Below are positions 40,351 through 55,300 of a stretch of DNA of 64,000 bases, piece by piece. The translations under genes and the position numbers were made by a program. The DNA is from Bathymodiolus brooksi. Its lineage: Eukaryota > Mollusca > Bivalvia > Mytilida > Modiolidae. Location of the stretch: contig OY804578.1 of assembly GCA_963680875.1 (NCBI GenBank), positions 98,733,689-98,797,688 on the forward strand, read 5' to 3'. The first letter of the stretch is position 1. Every line of letters begins with the position of its first letter. The notes beneath the pieces are model-generated. The model was not told the DNA's origin, ran no database searches, and saw only the letters and a list, made by a program, of their open reading frames with translations.

Positions 40351-43300
40351 CCAAACAGTGTTAGAATTAGATTTTAGAGCTGTCAAATTTTTGTTCTTCC
40401 CTCGACGGGATTTGAACCCACACCATTGATACACTGCAGCACCATTCGCTTAGCCTTAGGTCCAGCGCCCTAGACCACTCGACCACATCCACTCCCTAAA
40501 AAAGGAGCTTCAATAATCGTAGTGTTACCTTTTCTCGTAAGGCAAATCTAGGGATAGACGTAAGACATGTGTATAAGCGTGTGTAGATGGTACATATATA
40601 CTTAATATTATAATTTGACAGCAATCTAACTCAGCAATTTTTAATATATTGTATAGGATAATGAAGAATTCATTATACAGTCACAGGAAATAAAGTATAT
40701 TATACAAACGTCTAGAAGCAAGTGACAACCATACACTATATATCAAACAAAAGAATGATCATAATACAAAGAACAATGTTTATTTCAAGGAATAATTGAC
40801 AGGAAGTAGAATATATTACTAATACACGTAGCTGCATTAACCAAATAAGTTAAAAAAAATATATATACGGTAGTTAGTAGTGAGTAACCAGATCATTAAC
40901 AGCTAACCTATTTAGATTATTGATGTGTCACAGAGCAGAACACATTATGACATAACACAGCCAACAGAGCAAAATAATGGTAATTAATTAATGCATAGTC
41001 ACGCCATTTACCATTGGCTCTGTCTAAGTCATTATCATATCAATATCATATCACTTGTAGCCAATCAAGGAGAGTAAGGGGTCATGTCTTTGTGTATAAG
41101 GGTATCAGTTGTGCCTCTTTCTACGATTTTTCTATTGAATTTTGGAACAGTTCCGGCGGTGTGATATTTCTTTTTCCATTTTACTGGTACAAAAATAGCA
41201 CACTAAGGAATCGCAAATATCATTTGGCGAATAATAAATGATTTCTCGTTTTAAGACGGACACGAACGTCTTAAGTCAGAATAAATTATAAAGTAATAGG
41301 ACAATCCGGGTAACATTTCAAATATGATGATTTTAGACGTTTAAGAAGATTGTTTTAGAATTTCTTATAATTTACATCTGACAGACGCCACATGTCGATT
41401 ATGTAATAATTACATACATCTTCCCAACAAATATAATATGCCAAAAACTTACATTGTTAAGCATATCCTTTGATGTATTTTCCGCAAGCGAAACATACAC
41501 CCCAGTTAGCTTGATGTAACCATGTGAGGAATGCACCGTTGTTTCAGAATATATTCCTTGACCGTAGCTTGAAGGATAAAACGGTGAATAAATCCTCATT
41601 GCATTTCCTGGTATGTCGGATAAGTTATAGAACTGTTTTTCGGAATATGGATGACGTTGAAACTCTGAAAAAAGAAGAGGCTACTTTGGTAATTTCAAAC
41701 CTTTCTTTTCTAACTATAGCTGCAGAGATTAAAACAAATTCATTTCAATAAACACAGTGCCTATACCTAGAAACAGACACTGAGGGTCGGTTAAGTACGA
41801 AACTTTTAAGACAAATGAGGTGATTGCAGCTTGCAAGGAAGACACCGAACATGGGTTCCTATTGGTTAGTTTCACAGTCACCGCCATAACTTGGTTATCC
41901 ACTGCTGCATATATGTATCACAGATGACCACATATATGTTCCGTTTGTCACAATCCGTTCCTTCCCTCATTCATGACCCAGCATCTGCTTTGTAACAAGA
42001 GTAACACGACGGGTACCACCAGTGGAGCATGAACTGCTTATGCTAAAGCCTTCCGGAGCACCCGACGAGTTCGCAGCAGGATTTTAGTGGAGTTCGTGTT
42101 GTTCATTTTGTCCATTTGTATATCGCTACATCCGTGATGTGATATCCGTTACGATTTCCGTGTAAAAACGGTGTTCGATTCGGCTTTTCTCCCATATATT
42201 TTGTAGGGGATCGCATTTATTTACTTATACTGGTGTCCAACACGACTACCATAGCAGATAATGTTCGTGTCGTTTAACAGTAACATGATGGGTACTACTA
42301 GTGACCAGGAACTGCTTGCCCGTCTGGAGCACCTGAGTCAACCCCTGCTTATCACTGGAGCACCTGAGTCAACCCCTGCTTATTTCTGGATTCGTGTTGC
42401 TCAACCTTTAGTTTTCTGTGTATTGTTTTGTATATCATTGTTTGTCCTTTTGTTTTTTTTCTATTTGGCCATTGCATTGTCTGTTCTCCAACTCACGGTT
42501 TGGTTTGGTTTATGATGTTAACGCCACTTTCAACACTATTTCAGTTATATCGTGGCGGTCAGTTGTATTGGTGGACGAAACCGGAGTACCCGGAGAAAGG
42601 CAACGACCTGTCGCAAGTCACTGTATCGAGTACACCTTGCCATGAACGTGGTTCGAACTCACAACTTTAGTGGTGATAGGCACTGATTGCACAGGTAGTT
42701 GAAAATTAAACTACCATACGATCACGACCACGACGGTTCCCCTTCAACTTACGGCTTCTAATTACCCCTTTGGTATATTCAAACTTTTTTTACAGTAAAT
42801 TTTAATAAAACTATCTTTAAAAAATCCCAAATGTAAGAAATAGTTGTTAATTTAACCTGTATGAACGGAGCACCTTTCTATTCTGAACAGCAAAGCTGAT
42901 CACAATGAAGTTCGATATGGATATGTTTCATTGTATTAATACTATTTATACTTACTGTTGTAACAAAGTCTCTCTGATATAATTGTGTTTTGCTGTGTTC
43001 TGTACCAGTCATTTTTAAAGTTGGGATTGTTACTGCTGACGTTGTATAAACAACACATAGAGACGTCATCGAATTGGTTCCCAATGAAACCTAAATTAAA
43101 GGTTTGTTTCTGGCATTCATTAAAATCGATGTACCTTCGTACCGCACATGTTTTGCTGAAAGACGTGTTCAGATACTGAGATGAGGCAAATCCAAAATCC
43201 ATCTGATGTTCCTCATTTGAACATCGCATATTACGTATACCTGAAAATAATTACGAAAAGACGCCATGATATTGTGCTAGGATATAATTCAATATCACTA

Positions 43301-46300
43301 TTATATAAATTTATTATATAGATAGATAGCTGTGAATTACAGAATTTCCGAGTTAAATAAAAACGATAATTTCACAGTGAAATTATCGTTTTTAATTTCA
43401 CTCTCGCTATATTTCGCGTCATTTCGTTGTCGACGTCATATGAAGACTTCCAGTTTGAAACGTAAAAATTAGACATTAATTTGGCTTCGTGTACGCTTCA
43501 ATTTGGATCAAATTTAACTAAAATAATATTTCATGGTAAGCATTTTAATTATTTTATTGTCGTGGGTGGGTGACGCCATGTTTTTTTGAAGTGATACACA
43601 TTATAGTATATCCATACGCTACACACGTAATATAGTGCAATTAAACTCATTTTACATCAAATTCGATTCGAAACATTTTTTTTTATCTATATAATAAATA
43701 CTATAACTAATTGACGAGTTTCATTCTCAAAAATATGTCACGAATGACCAAATAACGTTGTAAATCACTCATGCGCTGCGCGCATTCGTGAGTTACTGTG
43801 TCATTTGGTCATTCGTGACATATTTTTGATAATGAAACTCGTCAATTAGTTATAGTATAAATAATAGACGTAATCCACAATATTTTATTTGAAATGGAAT
43901 TTGTGACGTCATAATATTTATGACTTTTATACAAATATATCCTGTTAGTGAGGGTTATTTGCGAAAAATACCGGTTGAGAGGAGAGGCAAATATCCCGAG
44001 ACGCTTTAGCGGCGAGGGACATTTGACTGTCCTCGAAACCGGTATTTTTCGCAAATAACCCTCACTAACAGGATATATTTGTTTAATTCCGCCGAATATT
44101 TAACAGCAAGTAAAACAGTGGCATGCAAGCAGGTTCAGAACTTCAGACCACCTCGATCATTTGATTTTCAACTGAGACTTAAACAATCTACGAAAACAGG
44201 AAAAATGTTTTCAAAGAAGTGACTAGAGTATGAATTCTGGAACAAATTCAAAAATAAAATAAATCACGGTTTTGCTTTAACATACAACACGCTAATTTTT
44301 TTTAATGCAAATGAATTTGAAATATATACATTTCAACGATTTCAAACATAACGGCTGACACTGTCGTCATTTTCTTTACTTTAGCGTTGGTTGAAAGAAG
44401 AAACTCGAGTAATTCGAATAACATCCGTGACGTCATAAACTATTTAAAGAAGGGATTTCGTCTCGAGCGGGATATTTTCCTATAGTACCGGGATATTGTT
44501 AGGCAAATATCCCGGCAATGATGGAAAAGCTGAAAAAACAAAGAATTGGTAAAAAAAAAATACCCCTTTCATCAACCAAGACAGCATTCTGATATAAGGT
44601 GGAATTAACATCACAAGTCATCATAATTGATTTTTCTTTTCCAGATAAAGTTTAAAATTGTATTTCCTTTTGATCCAACAGAAGCATGACAAACAAACAA
44701 ATATAAATTAGTTCAGGCAGAAAATATCAATACAATATATATATTATTTTGATTTATTTGATTTATGTTGTTTTAACGCCACTTTCAGCAATATGTCAGC
44801 TATATCATGGCGACCAGTTTTAGTGGTATAAGAAGCTGGAGTACCCGGAGAGAACCACCGACCATGGGCAAGCAACTGGCAAACTTTATCACTTGCGGCT
44901 GCGAGTCAAGTACACCCTTTTTGTAATTTGCAAAGCCGGGCGCGAACCCACACCGTATTGGTGATAGGCTTGCATGAGTTGTTAGGTAATCTAACTACCT
45001 AACTCATTGAGCAACTCATTTAGATTTTTCTGTTAAGTATAAATAGAAACATCTTCGAATATTTATGGAATAAACGTATTGCTTAGATCAGCATTATTAG
45101 CACAGGAAAGAAGAAAGTGTATTTCATCTTCAGTTGTAATACAGAATGAACAAATCCAATTTTCTCTGATTATTTAAAATGTCAGTCTTTTTTCATTAAG
45201 AGATTATGGTTACTTATCCTTACTCTTGTTAGTATAAGTCTCTCCTTTCTTTAAATTAATATGATTTTAAATATGTTTAACACAAACCGCTGTTTAACAT
45301 CAACCGCTTCGATGTCGTAGTGGCTAATGTACTCACGAATATTCCAGTAGATCACAGGTCCTGTCCCTTTTCGAGTCAAACAAACGACTGTAAATTATAT
45401 AATTATTAGAAATACCAGTCATCTCAAAAAGTGTCACATTATTTATAACTCTTAAGATGAAATGTGATTACCTTGAACTGCACAACCAATAAGTTCAATC
45501 TTTAGACAGGCTACTGAGTTGGTTGGCTCTACAATAATCAACTTGATATACCGTGGTACCATGGTATTCAAGAACCAGAATGTCCGCAGACTTCGTATAT
45601 CTACGTCTTTACCACTTCTAAATTGGAAGATCTGAATACAACAAAATCATTGCAAATAATGAATACAACCTCCTCAGAAATGTATAGAAGATCTTTCAAC
45701 ACATTACCATTAGAAAAGTTTGAAGGAATTAAAGGGCTAATAAGACGCCCTAAATCGAAGGACGGACTATTTAATGGTCAAAAGAAAACAAGAGAAGAAC
45801 AGATAAACAATGGTCCACAAAACACTAAGCAGAAAACTAAAGATTGAGCAACACGAACAATACTAAAAATCATAGATGAAATCATGCGTTCCGGAAGGGC
45901 GAGCAGTTTCTCGTCGTGTTAATGTTAAAGGAAACGAACATAACCTGATATAAAAATCGTGTTGAATATTGATATACGTAAACCAATGCAAATGACATAA
46001 GCAAATGTTCCGAGCATCAGTAACTATGGAGACTCGCACCATTATTTTCATGAAAAGTGGGGATTAAGTATATTTTATTTTGAATGTTGAAACCCATTGA
46101 TGCAGGCGTGTTCAGTTAAACTGTGCAATCGTTCAGTCTTGTCCTCTTTTATGATAACGCTGTTCACACGGTGAGATGTGAGGGTTTGTGCTATACTCAC
46201 ATGTGGAAAGCACATACATCATTTCATTTAGAGTGGATACTCGGACCATAAAACTAGTTTATCCTCGCCATTTATATTTAAATGCATGTATCAAGCTAGG

Positions 46301-49300
46301 ACAGTGAACGGTCATGTGTTTGCTTCCATGTTAGAGGTAGCGATTTTGTCTCTTTTAACGATTTGACTCTTGAATTTCGGTACTACCCCGACAGTGCCGT
46401 ATTTTTTTTTTATTAATACAGCAAATAATTGCTTGCTTGTGATGAAAAGGTTTATTTTTTTTATCGGATATACAATTGATATCAACATGTATTAATGTAT
46501 TAAAGAAGATTGTTAATTGTATATACATTAACGTACTTTTTCTTAAGTGACAAGTGCTTGCAATGTACAAAAAAAAAAAAAAAAAAAAAAAAAGGGTCGT
46601 GAAGGTATAACTGTACTATTTTACCATGTCTGTGTTCTGTTGATCTTTATATAAGGTCATGTTTCTCCTTGTGACACCGTGTTCTATCTTGAAAGACAAA
46701 TCATTGGAGCCATGTACTTCTAGTCCTTGAACAATAGTAGGAATAACCATGTCAATCTAATAGAAAACAACACAAAATCAGAAATACATATTATATGGGA
46801 AACATTTATTTGAATCAGAATAATCAAGACAATATCAACATTTGATGAACATCAGGAATTTGGACATTTTCTCTTTGATCTGACCCAACGGCATGACTCT
46901 AATACTAAAAATTATCGGTCAGTATGAGGTCAAACACATTATGACACAATCTAATAAAAAGGTAGATATCAAGTTTAGTGCACACGACACGTTTCTGAAA
47001 TCACCTTCATCAGGTACGCTCAAAGTCGAAATCTTGGAAAACCAAATAATTTTAAAATTCTTGGGAGCCATAAATTAAAATTATATGTTTGCTGTATATG
47101 TTTCAAAGAAATTGTTTGCCTTTTTTTTTTTTTATTTGTGACATACTGTACTAACATTCAACTATATCCCGTATGGAGTCATTTCGATCAAGGTTTTTTT
47201 TCCGATCTACCAATCAGCGATGAGCTTACTAAATCCTATGTATCAAAACCGATACACGCCAACAGCTGTTGTCCGATTGATCAATATACATTTGTATTTA
47301 ATTGTCTTGCATATGATTGGACGGTCAATGATGAATGAATGGTTAAAAGAGATGACCCCGAATGGAAAGTGTATTTCTAGAAGCAAAAAAAAAAAAAAAA
47401 AAAAAAATAGAAAAAGATACAACAATTTTTTTTATTTTAATTAGACTGATTATGATGTTTGCTGTAAATATAATGTCAGTTTTGAATATCTCGACATATA
47501 TTATCACCAGTATCGCAATTTGTGCTATCGGCTGAATTTATGGTGTTAATGTATCTGCTATCTGCTATTTTTCTAAATATATTTATAAGAAAGTCCATAT
47601 TTTATTATCATTTTGTGTGTGTAATATATTTCTACATGACTCTTATGTAATGCTTTTGCTTAATCTGATATGACGGAAATGGTTGGGCTAATACAGTGTT
47701 ACATTATACATTTACAATGAAACTGACCGCCACGATATAACTGAAATATTGTTGAAAGTGGCGTTTAACACCATAACCATAACCTACAGTGTGATATTTC
47801 TTATTGTTCATTTTAAAACCTTAGTTCTAGCGTACACATTATGTTGCTATTGAAAAGAAAATAATACATTTTACAGGTGTCAAGCAAGTAAATGACACAG
47901 TATTATTGAAACAAAAGAGGCGACCCGTATTGGATATAAAGGGTTTCTTTTACACCTGAATACAAATGCCCAACTAGAAACCCATTATGTCAAATATGGG
48001 CGGCTTCTTTTGTTTCAATAATAGAGTTGTTGATAAAACAAATGGCATGACATTTAGTTCAACTACAACTTTAAAATTCATGTCTGTATTTAAAGTGACC
48101 AAATATATATATCCCTATGTACATGTACCCGATATTTTTTTGGTTCATTATTATCGTAAAATATAATACAGTAAGTTATAAGAATAATATTATTTTTGTT
48201 TTAAATCAATTAACACAACAATTTGATAAAACATAGATTATGTTATTGTCAATGGAGCGCACATTTATTAAAATAATGGGTCGACCATTCAAGGTAAAAA
48301 AAAAAACAGGTATCTGTGATACACATGTAATTGGATAAAACAATGATGACTGACACATATTTGATGTGGAAACCGATTTCGGTCAAGTGAATTTGATTTA
48401 CAAAGCTTCGTAAAATTGTATCAAATCGGAAAATGAGTTTTGGCATTTTAAGCTAAAACACACTGAACTTGTGGAAATGATATACATGAACGAAATAAAT
48501 TTATATTAATTACTTCTCGTTTCTTCTTTTACACTCTTTTTTATTATTATTATTTAATAATTTGGATTAATATACAGCTGAACGTGTTTTTCTATATTTT
48601 GTTCAGGTAAATATATACAGTGATTAATCTTTAACAGATGATGTTAGATGAACATTTTATAAAAGAGCTGATCATCTTGCGAAAATATATCAAATATGGA
48701 TTACGAGTTTTTTCTGTCATTTGAATTTGTCAGTTATAAACACAGATCAAGATATACACATGAGTGTATGTATTTTGCTGGCGATCCAAGTTGCGGGAAA
48801 TCGTAACTGTTTTGTTTGAGAGGGAGTTTATGTAATATTTGACATTTATTGCGACTAGGGTACAGATATCAACAGTCACAAAAATGGGTCAAATTACATT
48901 TAATCTTTTTCATTAGTACAGCGGCCTGTAACATTGGTCCGTAACTGATATTAGAGGCTGCATTTATAATAGCATTGCGGGAGGTATTATTGTACCATTA
49001 TCAATAAATTAGCAGGAATCGGATTCGGAAACAAGCAAACTGCTTATATTTATCCATCTCCTTTGCTTTGATTATATAATGATTGATTCAATTAATCTTA
49101 TTCGCATATAATGCTATGGACTGTTTCAAAGTTTACCATTAACCACCGTTCCTTGTCCTCTAATGACGGGCACCATGCTTTCATAGAATTAAAAGCTCTT
49201 GCATAATGACTATGTGCTTGATTAGATGATGTCTCTATTTGAAAATCTGCAATATCTCCTGAAACCATTCCAAGTCTACGTCCACAACCAGTACCTAAAG

Positions 49301-52300
49301 CGTCAGAATTAATGAAATATAAGACATTGTAAGAACAAGTATAACCAAAATATTTGATAATGAATTATATGGTACCCTTCCGGGAGATATGATATAAAAT
49401 CACTGGTTTTGTGGGAATTCATGCATGGTCACAAATGACCACGGATTTGCTACCTTTGTCGTAATCATAGTCCTGTCTTTTCCTGATTCATGACTTCATC
49501 GTATTTTGACAACGGTACAACGACGGGCGCCACTAATGAAACAAGAACGCCTCAGTCTTCGAGAGCATTTCAGTTCATCCCTTTTTTTGTGGGATTGGTG
49601 CTGCTCAATCTTTCATTTTTTTTTTTTAAATTGTGCGTAGTATTTTGTAGAACGTTGTCTTTTTGTCTGTTGTTCTTCGATTTACGGCTTTTAATTATCC
49701 CATTTGATATCTTCAAGCTTTTCTTAGAACATTTTGTTATTTGTATTTTATCAATGTATTGCTATTGCCATTAAAATATCATATGATTTGTACGCATCCG
49801 ATTGGTTCGTGTGACACACAAATATTGTATACTAGCATTGTCAATATATTGCAATTGCACCGTAGTTAGATGAAATTACCTTATTATTTAAGCACATTTT
49901 AGCCTCGAATTCGACGTTGGTTCGCGCCCGGCTTTACAAATCACAAAACAGGATGCACTCGATTCGCAATCGCAGGTGATAAAGTTTACCCGTTGGTTGC
50001 CCATAGTCGGTGGTTCTCTTCGGATACTCCGACTTCTTCCACCACTAACACTGGTCGCCATGATATAGCTGATATATTGCTGAAAGTGGCTTTAAACACA
50101 ATAAATCAAATCAAATCAATCAATCATTTAAGGCAACATGAAAGCTCATTGTCTTTCATACAAATTAGCAATTTTGAATTAAAGGTTTTGATCTTTACTG
50201 CTGACGTAGTGTTAATAAAGCACCAAGTGGTCAAAACCTAAATAAACAAGTAACGGATGTCAAATCTTATCTCTATAGCGTTGTCCTGTAAAGTTGCCAT
50301 TGACAATCAATACTTGGTACGTTGGTGAAATGATACCCCACCTAATATCATTACCCTTCTGCATCCATTTCGGTGTGATTCATTAACACAAACTTTTAAG
50401 TATCGTTCATAACGACAGCAGTAAACACTGGTGCGTGCGTCCGTCCGTCCGTCCCCACGTCGCAAGAAGAATCTGGAATTTATCGCTGAAAATGACTATA
50501 TTCCATGGAATTTGAAGTTGACGTGCCCATTTAAGTGTCAGACGTCGATGACGTCGTGTTAGAAAATGTCCTTTATACGGGCGCCTAGCCGCCCTAATTC
50601 CACTCTAGGTGAGTATGCTTTGAACAGCTATAAACGCTGATTCTGTTGTTGTTAAGTCCAACTGCTACTGTAATAGTCTACGTGAGTGTGCGGAAACAAT
50701 TGCTTAAATGTGATGTTCTTGTGTAATTATTCTGAAATTGCGTCTAAAGGTACGCGCGGCTTGCCAGAACATGAGAGGTCTATAGTTGAATCAGTGATCA
50801 TCTAACGTCTTACGAATCGTGTGATTGTCAATTTAGAAACGTCGAAATGAGTATCAATCTCAACGCGATGTAATCCGGAGTCTATCACCCAAAATTCTCT
50901 TATTTTCATTTGCTTTAAAATTGTTTATTGAACAATTTTCCAATTCAATAAGTTTTTCTAAACTATTGATTCAATACCTGTACCGCGTGTAGCCCTATGT
51001 TTTTCGCCTCCAATTATGTTGGGCTTATCATATCTCAGATAGCACGTGCAAACCAGCGAAATGCCAAAAACCATTAAACAGACAGGTCAACACTTTGATT
51101 TTAGAAAGTCAGTGTTAGATACCATGCTGTAATAGATGTCATATTGTACAAGGAGAATTCCGTATTGTACTGGATCCAAAGATGCACTAACAAAATTCAT
51201 TGGATACCAAAATACAAATGTATATACAAAAATAATTCAATGGATGTCAAAGATGTACAAACATAATTCAATGGAAGACAAAGATGTACTAACATAATTC
51301 AATGGATGCCAAAGTTTACAAAGAGAATTCAACGGATGCCAAAGATGTATAAACATAATTCAATGGATGCCAAAGATGTACAAGCATAAATCAATGGATG
51401 ACAAAGATGAACAAACAGAATTCAATAGATGTCAAAGTGTACAAACATAATTCAATGGATGCAAAATATGTACAAACATAATTCAATGGATGTCAAAGAT
51501 GTACAATCATAATTCTACGGATGTCAAAGTGTACAAACATAATTCAATGTATGCCAAAAATGTACACACATAATTCAATGGATGTCAAAGTGTACAAGGA
51601 GAATTCAACGGATGCCAAAGATGTATAAACATAATTCAATGGATGCCAAAGATGTACAAACATAATTCAATGGATGCCAAAAATGTACTAACATAATTCA
51701 ATGGATGACAAAGTGTACAAGGAGAATTCAACGGATGCGAAAGATGTACAAACATAATGCAACGGATGACAAAGATGTACAACAGAATTCAATTGATGCC
51801 AAAGATGTACACACATAATTCAATGGATGCCAAAGATGTACTAACAGAATTCAATGAATGTTAAAATGTACAAGGAGAATTCAATGGATGTCAAAGATAG
51901 TTCCGTATCGTACTGGATGTTGATTTATTCAAGCAGAAGTCCATGTTTCATTATTAGTAATTAGAAACAAAAACATACTTGCATTTACCATGAATGTTAA
52001 TCTCTAAGCAAAATTCATACTTACGTTGATCATGAATGTTGATCTCTAAGCAAATATCATACTTGCGTTTACCATGAATGTTAATCTCTAAGCAAAAATC
52101 ATACTTACGTTTACCAAAAATGTTAACCTCTATCAACCTAAGTCTTATATAATGATATCCTAGGTATTGATATGTCACATACGTTCCTTCTGTTGGTCTT
52201 AAACAGTAAAATGTATCATCTCCAAATAAGTTGGTATTCGTAAATCCAAATTTATTTTTTGAAAGTAATTGCATCCCACACAATTTCGAACCACGTTCCA

Positions 52301-55300
52301 TAAAGTCCCATTGATGCATACCAACATGTATAGCAAACAAGAAATTATATTCTGTGCCATTTTTTATAATCGGACTTAAAATCCCTTTTTCAGGTATCAC
52401 TAAAATAAAGTTTGATATATAGAAATTAAGTTTTCACATCATATCATATGCTGTTCGCGTGATTTCACGGTAACACGAAGGGTGTCACTATTGGAACGGG
52501 AACTGCTAATCCTTCCGGAGCACCTGAATTCACAACTGGATTTTAGTAGGGTTCATGTTGCTTAATCTTTAGTTTTCTGTGTAATGTTTTGCAGATCATT
52601 GTTTGTCCTTTCGTCCTTTTAAATTTGGCCATTGTATTGTTTGTGCTTCAACGATTTACGGCATCGAATTACCCCTATGGTATCTTCAAACTTTTCATAA
52701 AACAAAGCAATCTATGACATACACTGTAGATGTATTAAATCACGTGTAGTTGTGTTGTATTGATATTGTATTCCATGTCCTTAATACTATTTGACTTGCT
52801 TTTGCTAAATATCAATATAAAATTAATAATCGAACACATTTTCGATAACAAAAATCAAACAATACAATATGACGATTGTCTTTGTGTCAGTCCATACTAG
52901 CATGATTTCACTATCAATGTAAAGTGTGTTTTATTTTCACATTTTTGTAGTAGATGGTATATATTGGTTATGGTTATGGACTTATGGTGTTTAACGCCAC
53001 TTATGGTATTTCAGTTATATCGTGGCGGTCAGTTTTATTGGTGGATGAAACCGGAGTAGCAGGATAACACTAAGCGGGATTCGAACTCACTACGTTAGTG
53101 GTAATAGGCACTGATTGCATAGGTAGCTGTAAATCTAACTACCATACCATCACGACCAGGACGGCCCCAGTTGATATATTTATATATATATTTATATCTA
53201 TATTTTTGAATAAAATAAAGCGAAGAACAAAAAATGTAATAAAGTTTAGTAAGAACACTTTCTTGTAGAGTTAAAGATAATTTGTTTAAAACATACGGTT
53301 GTGTAATTATGTTTGTGTAACTGCGCTGTATTCAAATACATTGAATCAGGTAACGATGATTGACAGCTGATAAGAGAAATTGCGCAGTTCTTTAAATCAT
53401 CAAAAGAAAATATAACGATGATTAACAGTTCATGTGGACTCATCCATGCTGTCATCCTTTTGAAAGAAGAATGGTTTGACCCAAAATAGGGGTATATAAG
53501 GAGTGAGACATTTGTATTTGGTTCGTCATTTTCTTATCGTAAATACGACTAGAAGGAGTAAAAGAGAAGAGCAAAGGTAAGAGTTTATCTTAATAGTTTA
53601 GGATAGCCACAGGATAATAGACAATCGAAGTTACCAGGTTGTTCTGAAGTTGTAATTTCCTAATGGAATGGTCACAATCGTCCAGAACAGGTAACTTGAT
53701 TGTTCTATAGTTTGTGCTGTTTATATTCAGCATTTGTGAAACATAAGTGTTTCAAGGTTTGACAAAGCTTTGTGTTTGCTTTGTCTTTTCGTGGTTGTAT
53801 GAATTGTTTTATATTATATGTTTGAACGCTGTTTTAGTTGTAGTTTCCAGATGGTCTGAAGTTAGTTTGTTGTAAAAGTTAAGGTCTGGGAATTGTTTTA
53901 AAGGATACGTATTGTGTTGAGTTTCCAAGCCATATGTAATTGTTTCAGCTGTTCAGAAAAGTTTGGGTTTGACTTTCAATTGTATAGCTTCTCAAATTCC
54001 GTGAAAACGGATACGGACAACGTAGAGTAACGCGCCATACACGTTACAAAAATACCACACTGTCAGAACAGTTTCATGCTACAATAGTAAAATAGTAGAA
54101 ATAGACAAAATCGATAGCTTTAACACTCGTAGACATGACAGCTCACTTTACTAGCTTGATACAGGCACTTCAATAATAAAAAAGAGGGGACGCCGTGGTC
54201 GTGATCGTATGGTAATTGGAATTACAACTACCTATGTCATCAGTGCCGATCTCCACTAACGTTGTGTGTTCGAATCCTGCTCCGGCGAGATGTACTCGAT
54301 ACAACATTATGTGATAAAGTTTGTCAATAACTTGCGGCAGGTCGGTGATTTTCTCCGGGTACTCCGGTTTCCTTCACCAACAAAACTGACCGCCGGGTTA
54401 TAACTGAAATATTGTTGAAAGCGGTGTTAAACACCATAACCCTAACAAATCAATAAAAAAGTTAAATTAGATTAATGCGCCAAATTAAACCACCCTCTCT
54501 TAGTGAAATGATGCGGTCATGCAAATGAATTATTATACTTATATTTAGAATAAATTGACCTATAAAACTAGCTTAATTCCGCCACTTTTATTGAAGTGTC
54601 TGTACAATGTACCAATCCCGGAAAGTGAGCGCTTATGTAAATGCGTGATAAGGATATCGGATTGCTTCTGCCTCTAACATTCCATATTATATTTTGGAAC
54701 TGTTCCGACAGTATGGCATTTGTGCTTTGTTTTTTAGTTTATTAACTTTTACACAACTAACGCGGGTGTAAGTTTTTGTAGAACTGTAATATACATATCG
54801 TGTATATAACTAAAAACCATATTTAAGTGACAAGATCATAATGCTATCACTGAATGATACAAAGGGACTTAACTTACAATTAAATTTCAACAGCTGAAGA
54901 CTGCTTATTTTTATGATTTCCTGTAGGTCGATTTGCATCCAGATTTTATAACCAGAATCTAAGCGGATGAAGACATCTGTACCTAGAAATGATTAATAGT
55001 AAATTTGTTTAAAGTTGACATATAGACTGTAGACACATGAATAAGCAAGATTTCAATGTATTTACAGGATATTAAGCAAAACATGATATGCGTTATGTGT
55101 TTTTATGTTATCACACGATCGTAAATATGGAACTGATCGTCTTATTACAAGAGACACATATATACTAACTCGAATAATACTTCGCCCTCTATCGGCACTA
55201 TCGCTGGATGAGGACTTGAACTCTCCTTGTGATAAAAACGCGTCAGCTGCTCTCTGAAAGAGAGAGCCAATCAGCGATGATTATTTGCCGAGTATGCGCA

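Noticed and set aside
45623..45847. 74-codon plus-strand open frame
   Set aside because: Its start overlaps the discoidin exon on the other strand and the rest runs into element B.
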